From NCBI RefSeq assembly GCF_008085905.1, contig NZ_VSFF01000008.1, forward strand, positions 493,457 through 557,456: DNA of 64,000 nt, given 5' to 3'. Each line of letters begins with the position of its first letter. Positions within the stretch are counted from its first letter, which is position 1. This document shows positions 50,379-59,205 of the stretch, piece by piece. The stretch comes from Actinomadura syzygii (GTDB lineage: Bacteria > Actinomycetota > Actinomycetes > Streptosporangiales > Streptosporangiaceae). Under the pieces are notes generated by a model. The model was not told the origin of the DNA and searched no databases. It saw nothing but the letters and a program-made list of their open reading frames with translations. Position numbers and translations under genes: made by a program.

Positions 50379-51691
50379 GCCTTCCGGACGCACGCGAACA
50401 GGTGCCTGCGGTAGTTGTCCTCGTAGGGCGGCCGGGCGTCCTCGTCGGGGCCGAGGTCGACGATCTCGTCGAAGCCGGTGTTCTCGCGCAGGAACCGCTC
50501 GACGCGGGCCGGGTCCCAGCCGCGCAGCGACTCGGCGAACCACTTCTCGTTGTCCTGGCCGGTGTCGAAGAACAGCACCCGCCCGGTGGCGCGGTCGAGC
50601 AGCCTGATCAGCTCCTCCGCGCTCACCGACCCCCGGCCGAGGACGAAGTGGTGCAGCAGGCTGAAGCACGACACGACGTCCCAGCGGCCCTCGTCGTGCC
50701 CGCCGAGGAACTCGACGGCGTCGCCGGTGGAGATCACGCCGTCGGGGAGGCCGTACACGGCCTTGCCGAGCGGCACGGCCAGCGGGTCGCGCTCGATCCC
50801 CTCGGCCTCGAACCCGCGTCCCGCCAGCTGCGACACGAACCAGCCGTAGCAGCTCGCGACGTCCAGGTACCGGCCGCCGGAGACGCCGCGCTCGGCGAGG
50901 AACGCGTCCATCTTCGCGAGCCGGTCGGTGCACTGCCGGACGGTCGTCCAGCCGGTCTCCAGCTCGGGCGCGTCGATCGGCTGGTACAGCTCGTGGGTGC
51001 CGTCGAGCCAGCTCATCTTGAGCAGCAGGTCCTGCAGCGGGGTGGTGACGGGCAGCCACTTCGCGACGACGCTGGCGCCGTCCGCGCCGCTCATCGCCGC
51101 GATCGCGAGGCGGTGGTGGCCGTCCAGGATCTGGAACCGGTCCGAGCCGCGGACGGGCGCGACGAGCACCGGGTCCTGCGGGCCGCTCTGCTGCGGGCGC
51201 GGCGCCGCGCCGGGCGCCTCCTCGCCGCGGTAGCGGGCCACGAACGCGCGGGCCGCCGCGAGGACGCCCGCCTCGTCGGCGCCGCCGAAGTAGGTGCCGC
51301 CCGCCTCGATGCAGCGCAGCCCGAGCCGCCCGTAGGCGCTGCCGAGGATCTGCTCGTCGGTCAGGTCGGCGTGCTCGTCGGCGAGCCGCAGCAGGCCGAC
51401 GTGCGGGCCGTCGAGGAACGGGGTGGACGGCCACAGCATGTCGCCGGTGCGGTCGGCGAACTCGCGGGCGGTCCAGCCGCCCTGCGCGCCGACCAGCAGC
51501 TTGTCGAACCGGACGGGCACCTTCCACGGGCGGCGCAGCACGGCGGTCGACACCGCGACGCGCGCCGCGGCCGGGATCGGCAGCGAGCGCCCCGCGTCGA
51601 CCAGCCGTCCGTACACGGGGCCGCTCGGCGCGAGCCCGCTCTTGCGCAGCACCGCACGGGACTTGCGGCGCACCTGGTCAATTCCTGTCAT
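50375..51691 (-). CDS. ParB-like domain fused to SAM methyltransferase
   Basis: A 438-residue protein. The first ~90 residues are basic and unassigned. Around 155-190 lies a ParB/sulfiredoxin-like segment (ILDGHHRLAIAAMSG), whose fold can bind NTP. From about 285 a Rossmann methyltransferase follows (YLDVASCYGWFVSQLAG as motif I, GIERDP, VVSCFSLLHHF). It may methylate a sugar or another small molecule, with the ParB-like part acting as an NTPase or kinase. ATG 51691 is preferred; the longer frame to 51733 reads through a hairpin repeat. Confidence 0.78.
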   Translation of the reverse strand: MTGIDQVRRKSRAVLRKSGLAPSGPVYGRLVDAGRSLPIPAAARVAVSTAVLRRPWKVPVRFDKLLVGAQGGWTAREFADRTGDMLWPSTPFLDGPHVGLLRLADEHADLTDEQILGSAYGRLGLRCIEAGGTYFGGADEAGVLAAARAFVARYRGEEAPGAAPRPQQSGPQDPVLVAPVRGSDRFQILDGHHRLAIAAMSGADGASVVAKWLPVTTPLQDLLLKMSWLDGTHELYQPIDAPELETGWTTVRQCTDRLAKMDAFLAERGVSGGRYLDVASCYGWFVSQLAGRGFEAEGIERDPLAVPLGKAVYGLPDGVISTGDAVEFLGGHDEGRWDVVSCFSLLHHFVLGRGSVSAEELIRLLDRATGRVLFFDTGQDNEKWFAESLRGWDPARVERFLRENTGFDEIVDLGPDEDARPPYEDNYRRHLFACVRKA

Positions 51692-51698
51692 TGTCCTC

Positions 51699-51718
51699 GT
51701 GGGGGGACGACCCCCCAC
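51699..51718. repeat. G/C-run hairpin element, third copy
   Basis: GTGGGGGG (51699-51706), loop ACGA, CCCCCCAC (51711-51718), then CCCCCTCGCTCA. It matches the first unit at 2657-2676 exactly in stem and loop. It lies in the 50-bp gap between the flippase and methyltransferase genes and may attenuate the operon. Confidence 0.85.
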
Positions 51719-51741
51719 ACCCCCCTCGCTCAATCATGGGT

Positions 51742-53364
51742 TCAGTTGGTGGCTGGTGTCGTGTCGGGGACCGGCGGGACGGTGACGCCCGCGGGTTCGG
51801 ATGCGGGCCGGCGGCCCCGCCGTCCCGGGAGCAGGGAGGCGAAGGCGGTCAGGGCCAGCCGCTCGCGGCCGGCCCAGAGGAGGACGACGTACAGGATCGC
51901 GCCCGGGACGAGCCCGGCGGCCAGCGCGGCCGGGCCGGAGCCCGCGACGAGCCGGACGGCCAGCGGCACCGCGGCGAAGCTCACCACCGCCGAGCCGCCC
52001 GCCCAGAACAGCCCGGCGCTCGCCGGGGACATGCCGAGGATGCGGCGGACCTGGACGAGCGCCAGCAGCGTCCGGACGAGCAGCCCCGCCGCCCGCGCGG
52101 CCGCCGCGCCCGCGATCCCGAACGGCGGGATCAGCAGGACGTTCAGCACCAGGTTCACGGTCAGCGCGGCGCTCTGGTTGACCAGGCTCAGCCCGCTGCG
52201 CCCGGCCATGAGGAGCATCACGTCGCGGGCCCCGGTCGCGGTCGCGACCAGCATCGCCATCGCGAGGATCACCGTGACGGTCTGGCCGCTGCCGCGGTAC
52301 CCGTCGCCGAACGACGCGACGTACACCGGCGCGCCCACCGCGATCGACAGGTGCACCGGCCAGGCGAGCACCAGGTTCCAGGACGCGCAGACCGCGAAGA
52401 TCCGCTGCGCGCCGGTCCGGTCGGACAGGGCCATCAGCTTGCTCACCGCGGGCTGCATGACGTTCTGCACGGCCTGCGTGACGAGCTGGCTGATCACGAT
52501 GAACCGGGTCGCGGCCGTGTAGATCGCGGCCTCGCGGGGCGAGCTGAGCGCCGCGACGAGCACGATGTCGGCGCGCTGGAACGCCGTCTGGCAGATCTGC
52601 GCGAACGCGCGCGGCCCGGTGAAACGCCAGAAGTCGTTCGCCAGCGGGCCCCACGCGGATCCGCCCGGCGCGACCGGCTCGGCCGTGGCGGACGGGGCCC
52701 GGCCCCGGCGGCTGATCCTGAGGTACCAGAGCGCCGCGACCGCGATGCACGGCAGGTAGGGCGCGGCCCACGCGAACGCCAGCCAGGTCGCGTCGTCGGA
52801 CAGCAGCGCCGCCGCGATCACCCCGGCGACCTGGAGCGTCTGCCGCAGGATCTTGTCGACGAGGACGGTCGGCCGCATCGACCCGTAGCCGCGGGTCGCC
52901 GCGAGGAGCGCGTCGTGCGCCCCGGCGAGCGGCAGGAACAGCGCCAGCACCCGCACCATCCCGACCGCCTGGCCGGGGTCGTCGGCGCCGATGTGGCCCG
53001 CCGTCCACGACGAGGTCGCGGCGAGCACGAGAGCGGCCACCGCCGCCGTCGCCGCGACCGGGACGAGCGCGACCGGGACCGTCCGCAGCGCCGCCGTCCG
53101 GTCGCCGAGCGCGAGGTGCCGGGGCAGCCAGCGCAGCAGCCCGGCGTCCGTGCCGAGCCCGGACACCGCCTGCAGGATGATGAACAGCGACGTCGCGGCA
53201 AAGAACGTTCCCGCGATGCGCTGCGAGTACAGGTGCGCGACGAGGAAGACCAGCGCCAGGCCCTGCACGCCGGCGACGGCGGCGCCCACGAGGTTGAGGG
53301 CGCCGCCCCTCGCCAGCCTGTTCAGATTGGGCCCGCCGGACGGCTCCGGTTCAGGACCCGGCAT
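51742..53364 (-). CDS. Wzx-type polysaccharide flippase (MOP superfamily)
   Basis: A 540-residue protein with about 14 membrane helices, opening with GGALNLVGAAVAGVQGLALV, typical of the Wzx/O-antigen flippase branch. It should turn lipid-linked repeat units to the outer face. Its ATG 53364 overlaps the Wzz-like gene by 14 bp. Together with the Wzy-like protein and priming transferase it defines a Wzx/Wzy-dependent pathway. Confidence 0.9.
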   Translation of the reverse strand: MPGPEPEPSGGPNLNRLARGGALNLVGAAVAGVQGLALVFLVAHLYSQRIAGTFFAATSLFIILQAVSGLGTDAGLLRWLPRHLALGDRTAALRTVPVALVPVAATAAVAALVLAATSSWTAGHIGADDPGQAVGMVRVLALFLPLAGAHDALLAATRGYGSMRPTVLVDKILRQTLQVAGVIAAALLSDDATWLAFAWAAPYLPCIAVAALWYLRISRRGRAPSATAEPVAPGGSAWGPLANDFWRFTGPRAFAQICQTAFQRADIVLVAALSSPREAAIYTAATRFIVISQLVTQAVQNVMQPAVSKLMALSDRTGAQRIFAVCASWNLVLAWPVHLSIAVGAPVYVASFGDGYRGSGQTVTVILAMAMLVATATGARDVMLLMAGRSGLSLVNQSAALTVNLVLNVLLIPPFGIAGAAAARAAGLLVRTLLALVQVRRILGMSPASAGLFWAGGSAVVSFAAVPLAVRLVAGSGPAALAAGLVPGAILYVVLLWAGRERLALTAFASLLPGRRGRRPASEPAGVTVPPVPDTTPATN

Positions 53365-55504
53365 GCCGCCCCGCTTTGTGCGGCTTCTTTCCGTAGCGGG
53401 GCATGTCGGGGCCGGGCTCGCCGGCGGCCGGGCCGTCCGGCGCGTCGTCGGGCTGCTCGGGCGGCATGTACTTGGAGATGTCCTCCTGCGTCCGCGTCGA
53501 GGCCGACTCCAGCGCGGCGGCGGCCTCGGCCTGCTCGGCCGCCGCGTCGGCCTCGCCCGGGGCGATGTCCGACGGCGGGGCGGGCGGCTTCGGCGCGACC
53601 GGCTTGCCCGGACCCGACGGCGGTTCGAGCGCCAGCGGTCCGCGCGGCCGCGCGGACCCCTGCGGCGGGGCGCCGCGCCGGCGCGGCTGCCGGGACGGCG
53701 CCTGCCGCGGGTCGCGGGGCTGCTGCTTGATCTGCGGCTGCTGCTTGATCTGCGGGAGGGCCTGGGTGGTCAGGGACGCGGCCTCGGCGTCCTGGTCGTC
53801 CTCGTCGCGGGGACGGCCCGGCCAGTAGCCGCCGTCGTCGGACGGGTCGGGACGGCGCGCGTCCTCCGGGCCGGGCTGCTCGTCCGCCCAGCCGAGGGAC
53901 GCGTCGCCCGGCACCCGGCTCTCGCCGCTGCCGCGCGTGTCCGCGGGCACCCGCGTCTCGCCGCTGCGCTGCGGAGCGCGGGCCGGCCGGGACGGCGCGG
54001 CCTGCCGCTGCGGGCGGCCGCCGCGCTGCTCCGGCGGCTCCAGCAGGGCGCCGAGCACGGTCACGCCCGCGCGCTCGGCCTCGATGTAGGCCTGGCGCAG
54101 CTCCTCGCGGGTCGTCACGCCCTGGTTCACGACGAGGACGACCGCGTCCACGAACGTGCACAGCGCCTGCGCGTCGGCGTCGTGCAGGCTCGCCGCGTTG
54201 ACGACGAGGTACTCGCTGCGGCGGCGCAGCACCTTCACGGTCTCGCGCATCCGCGGGCCGCTGTAGCGGTGCGCGGCCTCGCGGGCGCGCGGCCCGCGCG
54301 GCAGCAGCCGCAGCTGCGAGTCGGTGTGGATCAGCAGGGTGGCCGGGTCGGTGCCGCTGAGCAGCGTGTCCGACAGGCCCTTGCCGGGACGGGCGCCGAA
54401 CAGCCCCGTCATGTCGGAGTCCTCGGTGGTGGCGTCGATCATGATGGTCTTGGCGCCCGCGAACGCCAGCGACACCGCGAGGTTGGCGCTCGCCAGCCGG
54501 GCGCTGCCGCCCGGCGTCGCACTCGTGACGAGCAGCGCCACCGGGGTCTGCGGCGCGGTCGCCACGACCGCCGCGCGCAGCCGCCGGTACGCCTCGCCGA
54601 CCGGGCTCTTCGGCGCGCTGACCAGGGCGAGCGTGTCGCCGCCCGGACCGCCGGAGGGGATCGTGGCGAGCGCCCGGACGCCGAGCCCCTCGATCGCCTC
54701 GGCGTTGCGCAGCCGCTGGTTCAGCCGCTCCCGCAGCAGCATGATCACGAATCCGGCGACCAGCCCGAACAGGAGGCCGCCCGCGCCGTACATGGCGGGC
54801 CGGACGATGCCGGGGCCGCTCGGCGCGGCCGCCGGGGTGATGACCTGGCCCGGGTCGATCGGGGTGCTGGCGATGTCGTTGGACTGCTCGTCGATCACGC
54901 CGAGCTGGTTGTTGAAGGCGGTGATCCGCTGCGCGATGGTCGCCTTCTTCGACCCGGACGAGAGCGCCAGCTCGCGGTTGGCCTGGTCGAGCTGCCGCGT
55001 GACCTTCGTCGCCTGCGCCTTGAGCTTGGTGAGCTGGTTGTTCACCACGCTCTGCGCGCGCTGCGTCCGGTACTCAAGGTAGGCGTCGGCGAACGCCTGC
55101 GCGCCCGCGCGGGCGTCGCCGGAGTCGCCCGTCGTGTAGGTGAGGCTGAGCACCTGCGTGTTCGGCGGCGCGGAGACGCCGATGGTCCCCTCGGGCTCGT
55201 GCCCGAGCTTCTTCGTGACGATCTGGGCGACCCCGTCGGTGGCGACGAGCTGCGCCTCCGTCTGCAGGTTCACGAGGTCGTCGCCGCGGCCCTCGGGCGA
55301 GTACGGGTTGCCCTCAAGGGGGGTGACGAGGACGGTCGCCGTCGCCTTGTACGGCGGCGGGATGACGATCTCCAGCGCGATGCCCGCGCCCGCCCCGGCG
55401 ACGCCGAGGACGATCAGCATCGCCGCGTACCGCCGGACCAGGGCCAGGAGCTGCCCCCCCTGCGGGTCTGCCGTCTGGTCAGCTCCCACGACGAATCCCC
55501 TCAT
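53351..55504 (-). CDS. Wzz/BY-kinase-like chain-length protein with degenerate P-loop
   Basis: A 717-residue protein: Wzz domain with two membrane helices (about 27-48 and 245-265) and a coiled-coil extracytoplasmic region between. A cytosolic domain resembling CpsD/BY-kinase follows (about 300-480), then a long Pro/Arg/Gln-rich disordered tail with short duplications (QIKQQPQIKQQP). In the kinase-like domain the Walker A position reads SATPGGSARLASANLA, without the invariant Lys, while the next strand still shows IMIDAT. It probably regulates chain length without ATPase activity. Second of two such genes in the operon. Confidence 0.85.
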   Translation of the reverse strand: MRGFVVGADQTADPQGGQLLALVRRYAAMLIVLGVAGAGAGIALEIVIPPPYKATATVLVTPLEGNPYSPEGRGDDLVNLQTEAQLVATDGVAQIVTKKLGHEPEGTIGVSAPPNTQVLSLTYTTGDSGDARAGAQAFADAYLEYRTQRAQSVVNNQLTKLKAQATKVTRQLDQANRELALSSGSKKATIAQRITAFNNQLGVIDEQSNDIASTPIDPGQVITPAAAPSGPGIVRPAMYGAGGLLFGLVAGFVIMLLRERLNQRLRNAEAIEGLGVRALATIPSGGPGGDTLALVSAPKSPVGEAYRRLRAAVVATAPQTPVALLVTSATPGGSARLASANLAVSLAFAGAKTIMIDATTEDSDMTGLFGARPGKGLSDTLLSGTDPATLLIHTDSQLRLLPRGPRAREAAHRYSGPRMRETVKVLRRRSEYLVVNAASLHDADAQALCTFVDAVVLVVNQGVTTREELRQAYIEAERAGVTVLGALLEPPEQRGGRPQRQAAPSRPARAPQRSGETRVPADTRGSGESRVPGDASLGWADEQPGPEDARRPDPSDDGGYWPGRPRDEDDQDAEAASLTTQALPQIKQQPQIKQQPRDPRQAPSRQPRRRGAPPQGSARPRGPLALEPPSGPGKPVAPKPPAPPSDIAPGEADAAAEQAEAAAALESASTRTQEDISKYMPPEQPDDAPDGPAAGEPGPDMPRYGKKPHKAGRHAGS

Positions 55505-55569
55505 CGATCCGCGGATGTCTTTTCATCACGACTTTAACCGCGTGTTGCACATGGACGGTTCCGTTCATC

Positions 55570-57048
55570 TCAACCTCGTCCGGGAGCGGTGGCTCGGTGC
55601 GGAGATCTTGCCTGGGAACTCGCCGCGGGTCGCGCGGTCCGGGGGGCCGGGCCGGCGGGCGCGGCGGAGGTCAGCACGATGGCGCGGGCCGGGTTGGCGG
55701 ACTGGTCGAGGGCCAGCACGCCGCTCGCGACCTCCCGGTCGAGCGCGCGGCCCTTCTCCACCACGACGAGGACGAGGTCGCTGGCGGCGGCCGCCGCGAT
55801 GGTGTCGGCGCCGGTGATGTCGGGCGTGGTGATCACGACGACGCGCGACTCGCGGCCGGCCTTGTCGACGGCGCGGGTGAGCTGCCGGTCGTCGTCGCTG
55901 CGCACCAGCCGCACCCCGAACGTGCGGGGGACGGGGTCCGGGGACGGCGGCTCCGCGTCGCCCGCACCGGCGATGCGGAGCACGGTCGACGCCGAGCCGC
56001 CCTCGGTGCACAGCTCGGCCAGTTCGTAGGCCAGCTCGGTGCCCGCCGCGCCCGGCACGCCCGCGACCAGGACCGTCCTCGCCTCGGCGTCGAAGACGAG
56101 GTTGCGCAGTCGGCGGCAGACCTCGCGGTGGCCGCCGCCGAGCGTGCTCGCCTCCACCATGATCGGCAGCCGGGAGTGCAGCCGGATGTCGGCGGGCCGC
56201 CGGATGCGCCGCGGGCGGGTCTCGCGCAGCAGCACGAACGCGACCCAGGCGAGGAGGCCGAGGCCGATCCCGGTCGCGACGGACACGTCCCGGTTCGGAT
56301 CGTCGCGGTGCCGCGGCAGCGTCGCGGCGCGCAGCACCTCGCCCGGCTGCTCCGCCCTGCTCTTCAGGCCGGAGATCTGCTGCTGGACGTCCCGGATCTG
56401 CTTCATGATCGCCTGGCGGCGGGTGCGGGTGGTGACGCGGCGCAGCTCGTCCTCGTCGCCGGGCAGGGCGTCGAGCTGCGTCTTCAGCAGGTTGAGGTTC
56501 TGCTCCAGGGCCGTCCGGTTGCGCTCCTGGATCTGGCCGAGGATGCGGGCCCGCAGGCTCAGGTACGCCTCCGCGACGACGGTGGCGCCGTCCCGCGCGG
56601 TCCGCGGCGACCGGGCCCGGACGCCGATCGTGAACACGTGCGTGTTGGACGGCACGCTCAGCTCGACGCGCTCGCGCAGCTTGTCGCGCGGGGCGTGGAA
56701 GCCCGGCTTCGCCGACAGCGTGGACAGCACGCTGTCGGACCAGACGAGCTGCGCCTCGGTGTCCATCGTCGTCTCGCGCGGCTGGCGCTTGTTCGTGTCG
56801 ATCGACGACCCGATGTTGATGCCCGGGTGCAGCGCCACCGGCGGCGCCAGCACCGAGATGTGCGCGGTGTAGGTCGCCGGGGTCAGCGCGACCTTGGCGC
56901 CGCCGAGCGCGCAGCCCGCCACCACCGCGATCACCAGCGCCGCGAGGTGCCGCCGGACGGCGCTCGCGTACCGGGTCACGGGGATCGAGTCCGGCGCGAG
57001 CGGGGGTTCCGCCTGCACGCTGGACGGGCCGAGGGTGCGCTTGCTCAT
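55570..57048 (-). CDS. Wzz/BY-kinase-like protein with degenerate P-loop, second copy
   Basis: A 492-residue protein with the same plan: membrane helix at about 35-55, extracytoplasmic coiled coil (about 150-250), a second helix (about 265-285), then a shortened nucleotide-binding-like domain. Its Walker A position reads VAGVPGAAGTELAYELA, again lacking Lys. The C-terminal tail is short. Sequence similarity to the 53351-55504 protein is low apart from architecture. It lies 10 bp after the sulfotransferase gene. Confidence 0.83.
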   Translation of the reverse strand: MSKRTLGPSSVQAEPPLAPDSIPVTRYASAVRRHLAALVIAVVAGCALGGAKVALTPATYTAHISVLAPPVALHPGINIGSSIDTNKRQPRETTMDTEAQLVWSDSVLSTLSAKPGFHAPRDKLRERVELSVPSNTHVFTIGVRARSPRTARDGATVVAEAYLSLRARILGQIQERNRTALEQNLNLLKTQLDALPGDEDELRRVTTRTRRQAIMKQIRDVQQQISGLKSRAEQPGEVLRAATLPRHRDDPNRDVSVATGIGLGLLAWVAFVLLRETRPRRIRRPADIRLHSRLPIMVEASTLGGGHREVCRRLRNLVFDAEARTVLVAGVPGAAGTELAYELAELCTEGGSASTVLRIAGAGDAEPPSPDPVPRTFGVRLVRSDDDRQLTRAVDKAGRESRVVVITTPDITGADTIAAAAASDLVLVVVEKGRALDREVASGVLALDQSANPARAIVLTSAAPAGPAPRTARPAASSQARSPHRATAPGRG

Positions 57049-57058
57049 CGCCGCCGGG

Positions 57059-57943
57059 TCACCGTGCCCTCCGCCGCCAGGCGGGCTCGTCGCCGAGCAG
57101 GGCGGCGAGCTTGTCGTCCCAGGGGGCGTAGTGCCCGGCCAGCCTGCGGTGCAGCTGGTCGGGCAGCGGCGAGCCGGGGCGCGCGTTGTGCCGCTCGAAC
57201 GACTCGGGCCGCCACGGCGGCAGGCCGAGGAACTCCAGGATCGCGTCGTAGCAGGGCTCCGGCTCGGCGAAGAAGTCCTCGGCGTAGGCGACGTGGACGC
57301 GGTCGCGGCCGAACAGCTCGAACAGCCGCCCGATCTGCTCGGCGTACTGGCCCCGGTCGACGTAGGAGTGGTGCCGGTGGCCGTGGCTGACGTACGCCGG
57401 GTCGGCCTTGATCTTCTCGACCTCGCCCGCGAGCCGCTCGGCCTCCAGGTCGAGCGCCCGCTCGAACGGCTCGGTCTCGAACCCGCGGGCCAGTTCGTGC
57501 TTGTGCGCCGAGTACGCGCGGATCACCGGGTCGCGGAGCAGCGCGATCAGCTTCACGTCCGGCAGGTCGCGGGCGATGCGCTCGGGGGCCAGCGGATGGT
57601 GCATGTAGTACCCGGCCGACTCGAACGCCAGCGGCCGCGCGTCCGGCATGGCGGCGGCGACGCGCCGCTCGGCCCGCGTCCGCACCGGGAAGTGCCCCCG
57701 GTACCAGCCGAAGCCGCGCGAATAGTTCACGTCGAAGTAGTGCACGCCCTTGTGGAAGTTCGGCTGGACGACCGCCGGGTGCGCGGCGAGCGCCCGGAAC
57801 AGCGACGTCGTGCCGCCGCGCTGCGTCCCGACCATGAGGAAGCCGGGCAGGACGCGGGTGCCGGAGGTGAGGCGCCCGCCCGCCCGGGTGGCGGCGCGGC
57901 CGGCCTCCTTGACCCACTGCGGGGCGTCACGGCGTGAGATCAC
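57059..57943 (-). CDS. PAPS-dependent sulfotransferase
   Basis: A 294-residue sulfotransferase of the carbohydrate/heparan type: FLMVGTQRGGTTSLFRAL (5'-phosphosulfate loop) near residue 27, ALLRDPVIRAYSAHKHE (3'-phosphate-binding motif) near 120, and the C-terminal DLEAERL...SYVDRGQYAEQI region. It would transfer sulfate from PAPS to a sugar hydroxyl. GTG 57943 follows GGGAGGA and overlaps the stop of the kinase gene (GTGA). With cysQ, cysD and cysN in the opposite block it suggests a sulfated polysaccharide. Confidence 0.9.
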   Translation of the reverse strand: MISRRDAPQWVKEAGRAATRAGGRLTSGTRVLPGFLMVGTQRGGTTSLFRALAAHPAVVQPNFHKGVHYFDVNYSRGFGWYRGHFPVRTRAERRVAAAMPDARPLAFESAGYYMHHPLAPERIARDLPDVKLIALLRDPVIRAYSAHKHELARGFETEPFERALDLEAERLAGEVEKIKADPAYVSHGHRHHSYVDRGQYAEQIGRLFELFGRDRVHVAYAEDFFAEPEPCYDAILEFLGLPPWRPESFERHNARPGSPLPDQLHRRLAGHYAPWDDKLAALLGDEPAWRRRAR

Positions 57944-59205
57944 GGGTTCCTCCCGGAGGCGGTGCCGGTCGCGGTGCCGGTCGCGTCGGCGTGGATCAGG
58001 GCGAGCAGGCGCTCGGTGTCGGCGCGCAGCGGCTCGCCGATCGGCTCCTGGGCGGCCAGCAGGTAGCGGCGGCACAGCTCCAGCAGGTACAGCCGGACGG
58101 TCGCGTCAGCCGCCGTGCCGGTCAGCCCGAGCGGCTCCAGGACGGCGGCGGCGCCGTCCGGCCATGTGGCGTAGGGCGGGCCCGCCGCGGTGCGCCTTTC
58201 CTTTTGCATGGCCTCTTGAAGGCGGTAGTGCAGCAGGTCGAAGCCGTTCGGGACGCCGCGCCCGAAGCGCTCCCAGTCCCACAGGCGGAGGACGCCGCGG
58301 TGCCAGGCCATGTTCCAGGGCGTCCAGTCGCCGTGCCAGGCGCCGAAGTCGAGCGGCAGGTCGCCGTGCGCCTCGCCGGTGCGTTCCACGACCTCGCCGA
58401 AGCGGGCGCGCTGCCCCTCGTCGAGGACGTCGGCGACGCTCGCGGCGGTCGCGTCCCAGAAGGGGCTGCCGCGCAGCGGCGTCCGCTCGACGCCGCCGAC
58501 CTCGAACAGGGCCCGCATCTCCGCGACCGGGGCCCGGCCGCGCGGGCGCCAGCCGCGCGCGCTCGTCGGCAGCGGCTCCAGGACGAGCAGGTCGAGCGCC
58601 CGCCACGTGCCGTGGTGCAGCAGCCGGGGGACGTGGACCCGGCCGTCCAGCCGCCGGTCCAGGTGGGCGAGCGCCTCGGCCTCCCCGGCGAGCAGGCCGC
58701 GCGCCGTGGCCGTGTCGCCGACCTTGACGAACGCGACCGGCTCCCCGCCCGGCGACAGCACGTGCAGGATCGGCTTGCGGTTCGCGCGGGCGCTGCCGAG
58801 CCCGATGCTGACGACGACCGGGCGGCCGAGCAGCTCGGCGAGCCGGTCCTCGATGGACGGCCCGCCGCCGGTGATGCGCAGGCGGTCCTTCAGCGTCCGC
58901 TCCGGCAGGCCGGTGCGGACCGCCGCCGCGGTGAGGCCCCGCGACACCCGCTGCCTGACGCCGAGGTCGTGGCTGTACCGGCGCAGCGCGCTCGCCGCCG
59001 CGCCCGGCAGCCCGGCCGGGACGAGCAGCCGCGGGTGCTCGGCGTCCGGCAGGAACGCCAGCTCGCGGCGGGCGCCCTCGGACCGGCCCGGCCCGACGGC
59101 CGTGACGTCGGCGTCCGGCCACAGCTCCCGGGCGGCGTCGATCCAGGCGTCCCGGACCCGCTCGCCCGCCCGTCCACCGGCCTGCTCGCCGGTCTGGGCG
59201 CTCAC
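57940..59205 (-). CDS. Aminoglycoside-phosphotransferase-fold kinase of the polysaccharide operon
   Basis: A 421-residue protein. The N-terminal ~130 residues are unassigned. The rest is an APH/choline-kinase fold with nucleotide-binding Lys in PVAFVKVGD, catalytic WHGDWTPWNMAW near 325 and metal-binding WDWERFG near 345. It probably phosphorylates a small molecule or sugar of the repeat unit rather than an antibiotic, given its position. GTG 59205 overlaps the Wzy-like gene's stop (GTGA). Confidence 0.82.
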   Translation of the reverse strand: MSAQTGEQAGGRAGERVRDAWIDAARELWPDADVTAVGPGRSEGARRELAFLPDAEHPRLLVPAGLPGAAASALRRYSHDLGVRQRVSRGLTAAAVRTGLPERTLKDRLRITGGGPSIEDRLAELLGRPVVVSIGLGSARANRKPILHVLSPGGEPVAFVKVGDTATARGLLAGEAEALAHLDRRLDGRVHVPRLLHHGTWRALDLLVLEPLPTSARGWRPRGRAPVAEMRALFEVGGVERTPLRGSPFWDATAASVADVLDEGQRARFGEVVERTGEAHGDLPLDFGAWHGDWTPWNMAWHRGVLRLWDWERFGRGVPNGFDLLHYRLQEAMQKERRTAAGPPYATWPDGAAAVLEPLGLTGTAADATVRLYLLELCRRYLLAAQEPIGEPLRADTERLLALIHADATGTATGTASGRNP

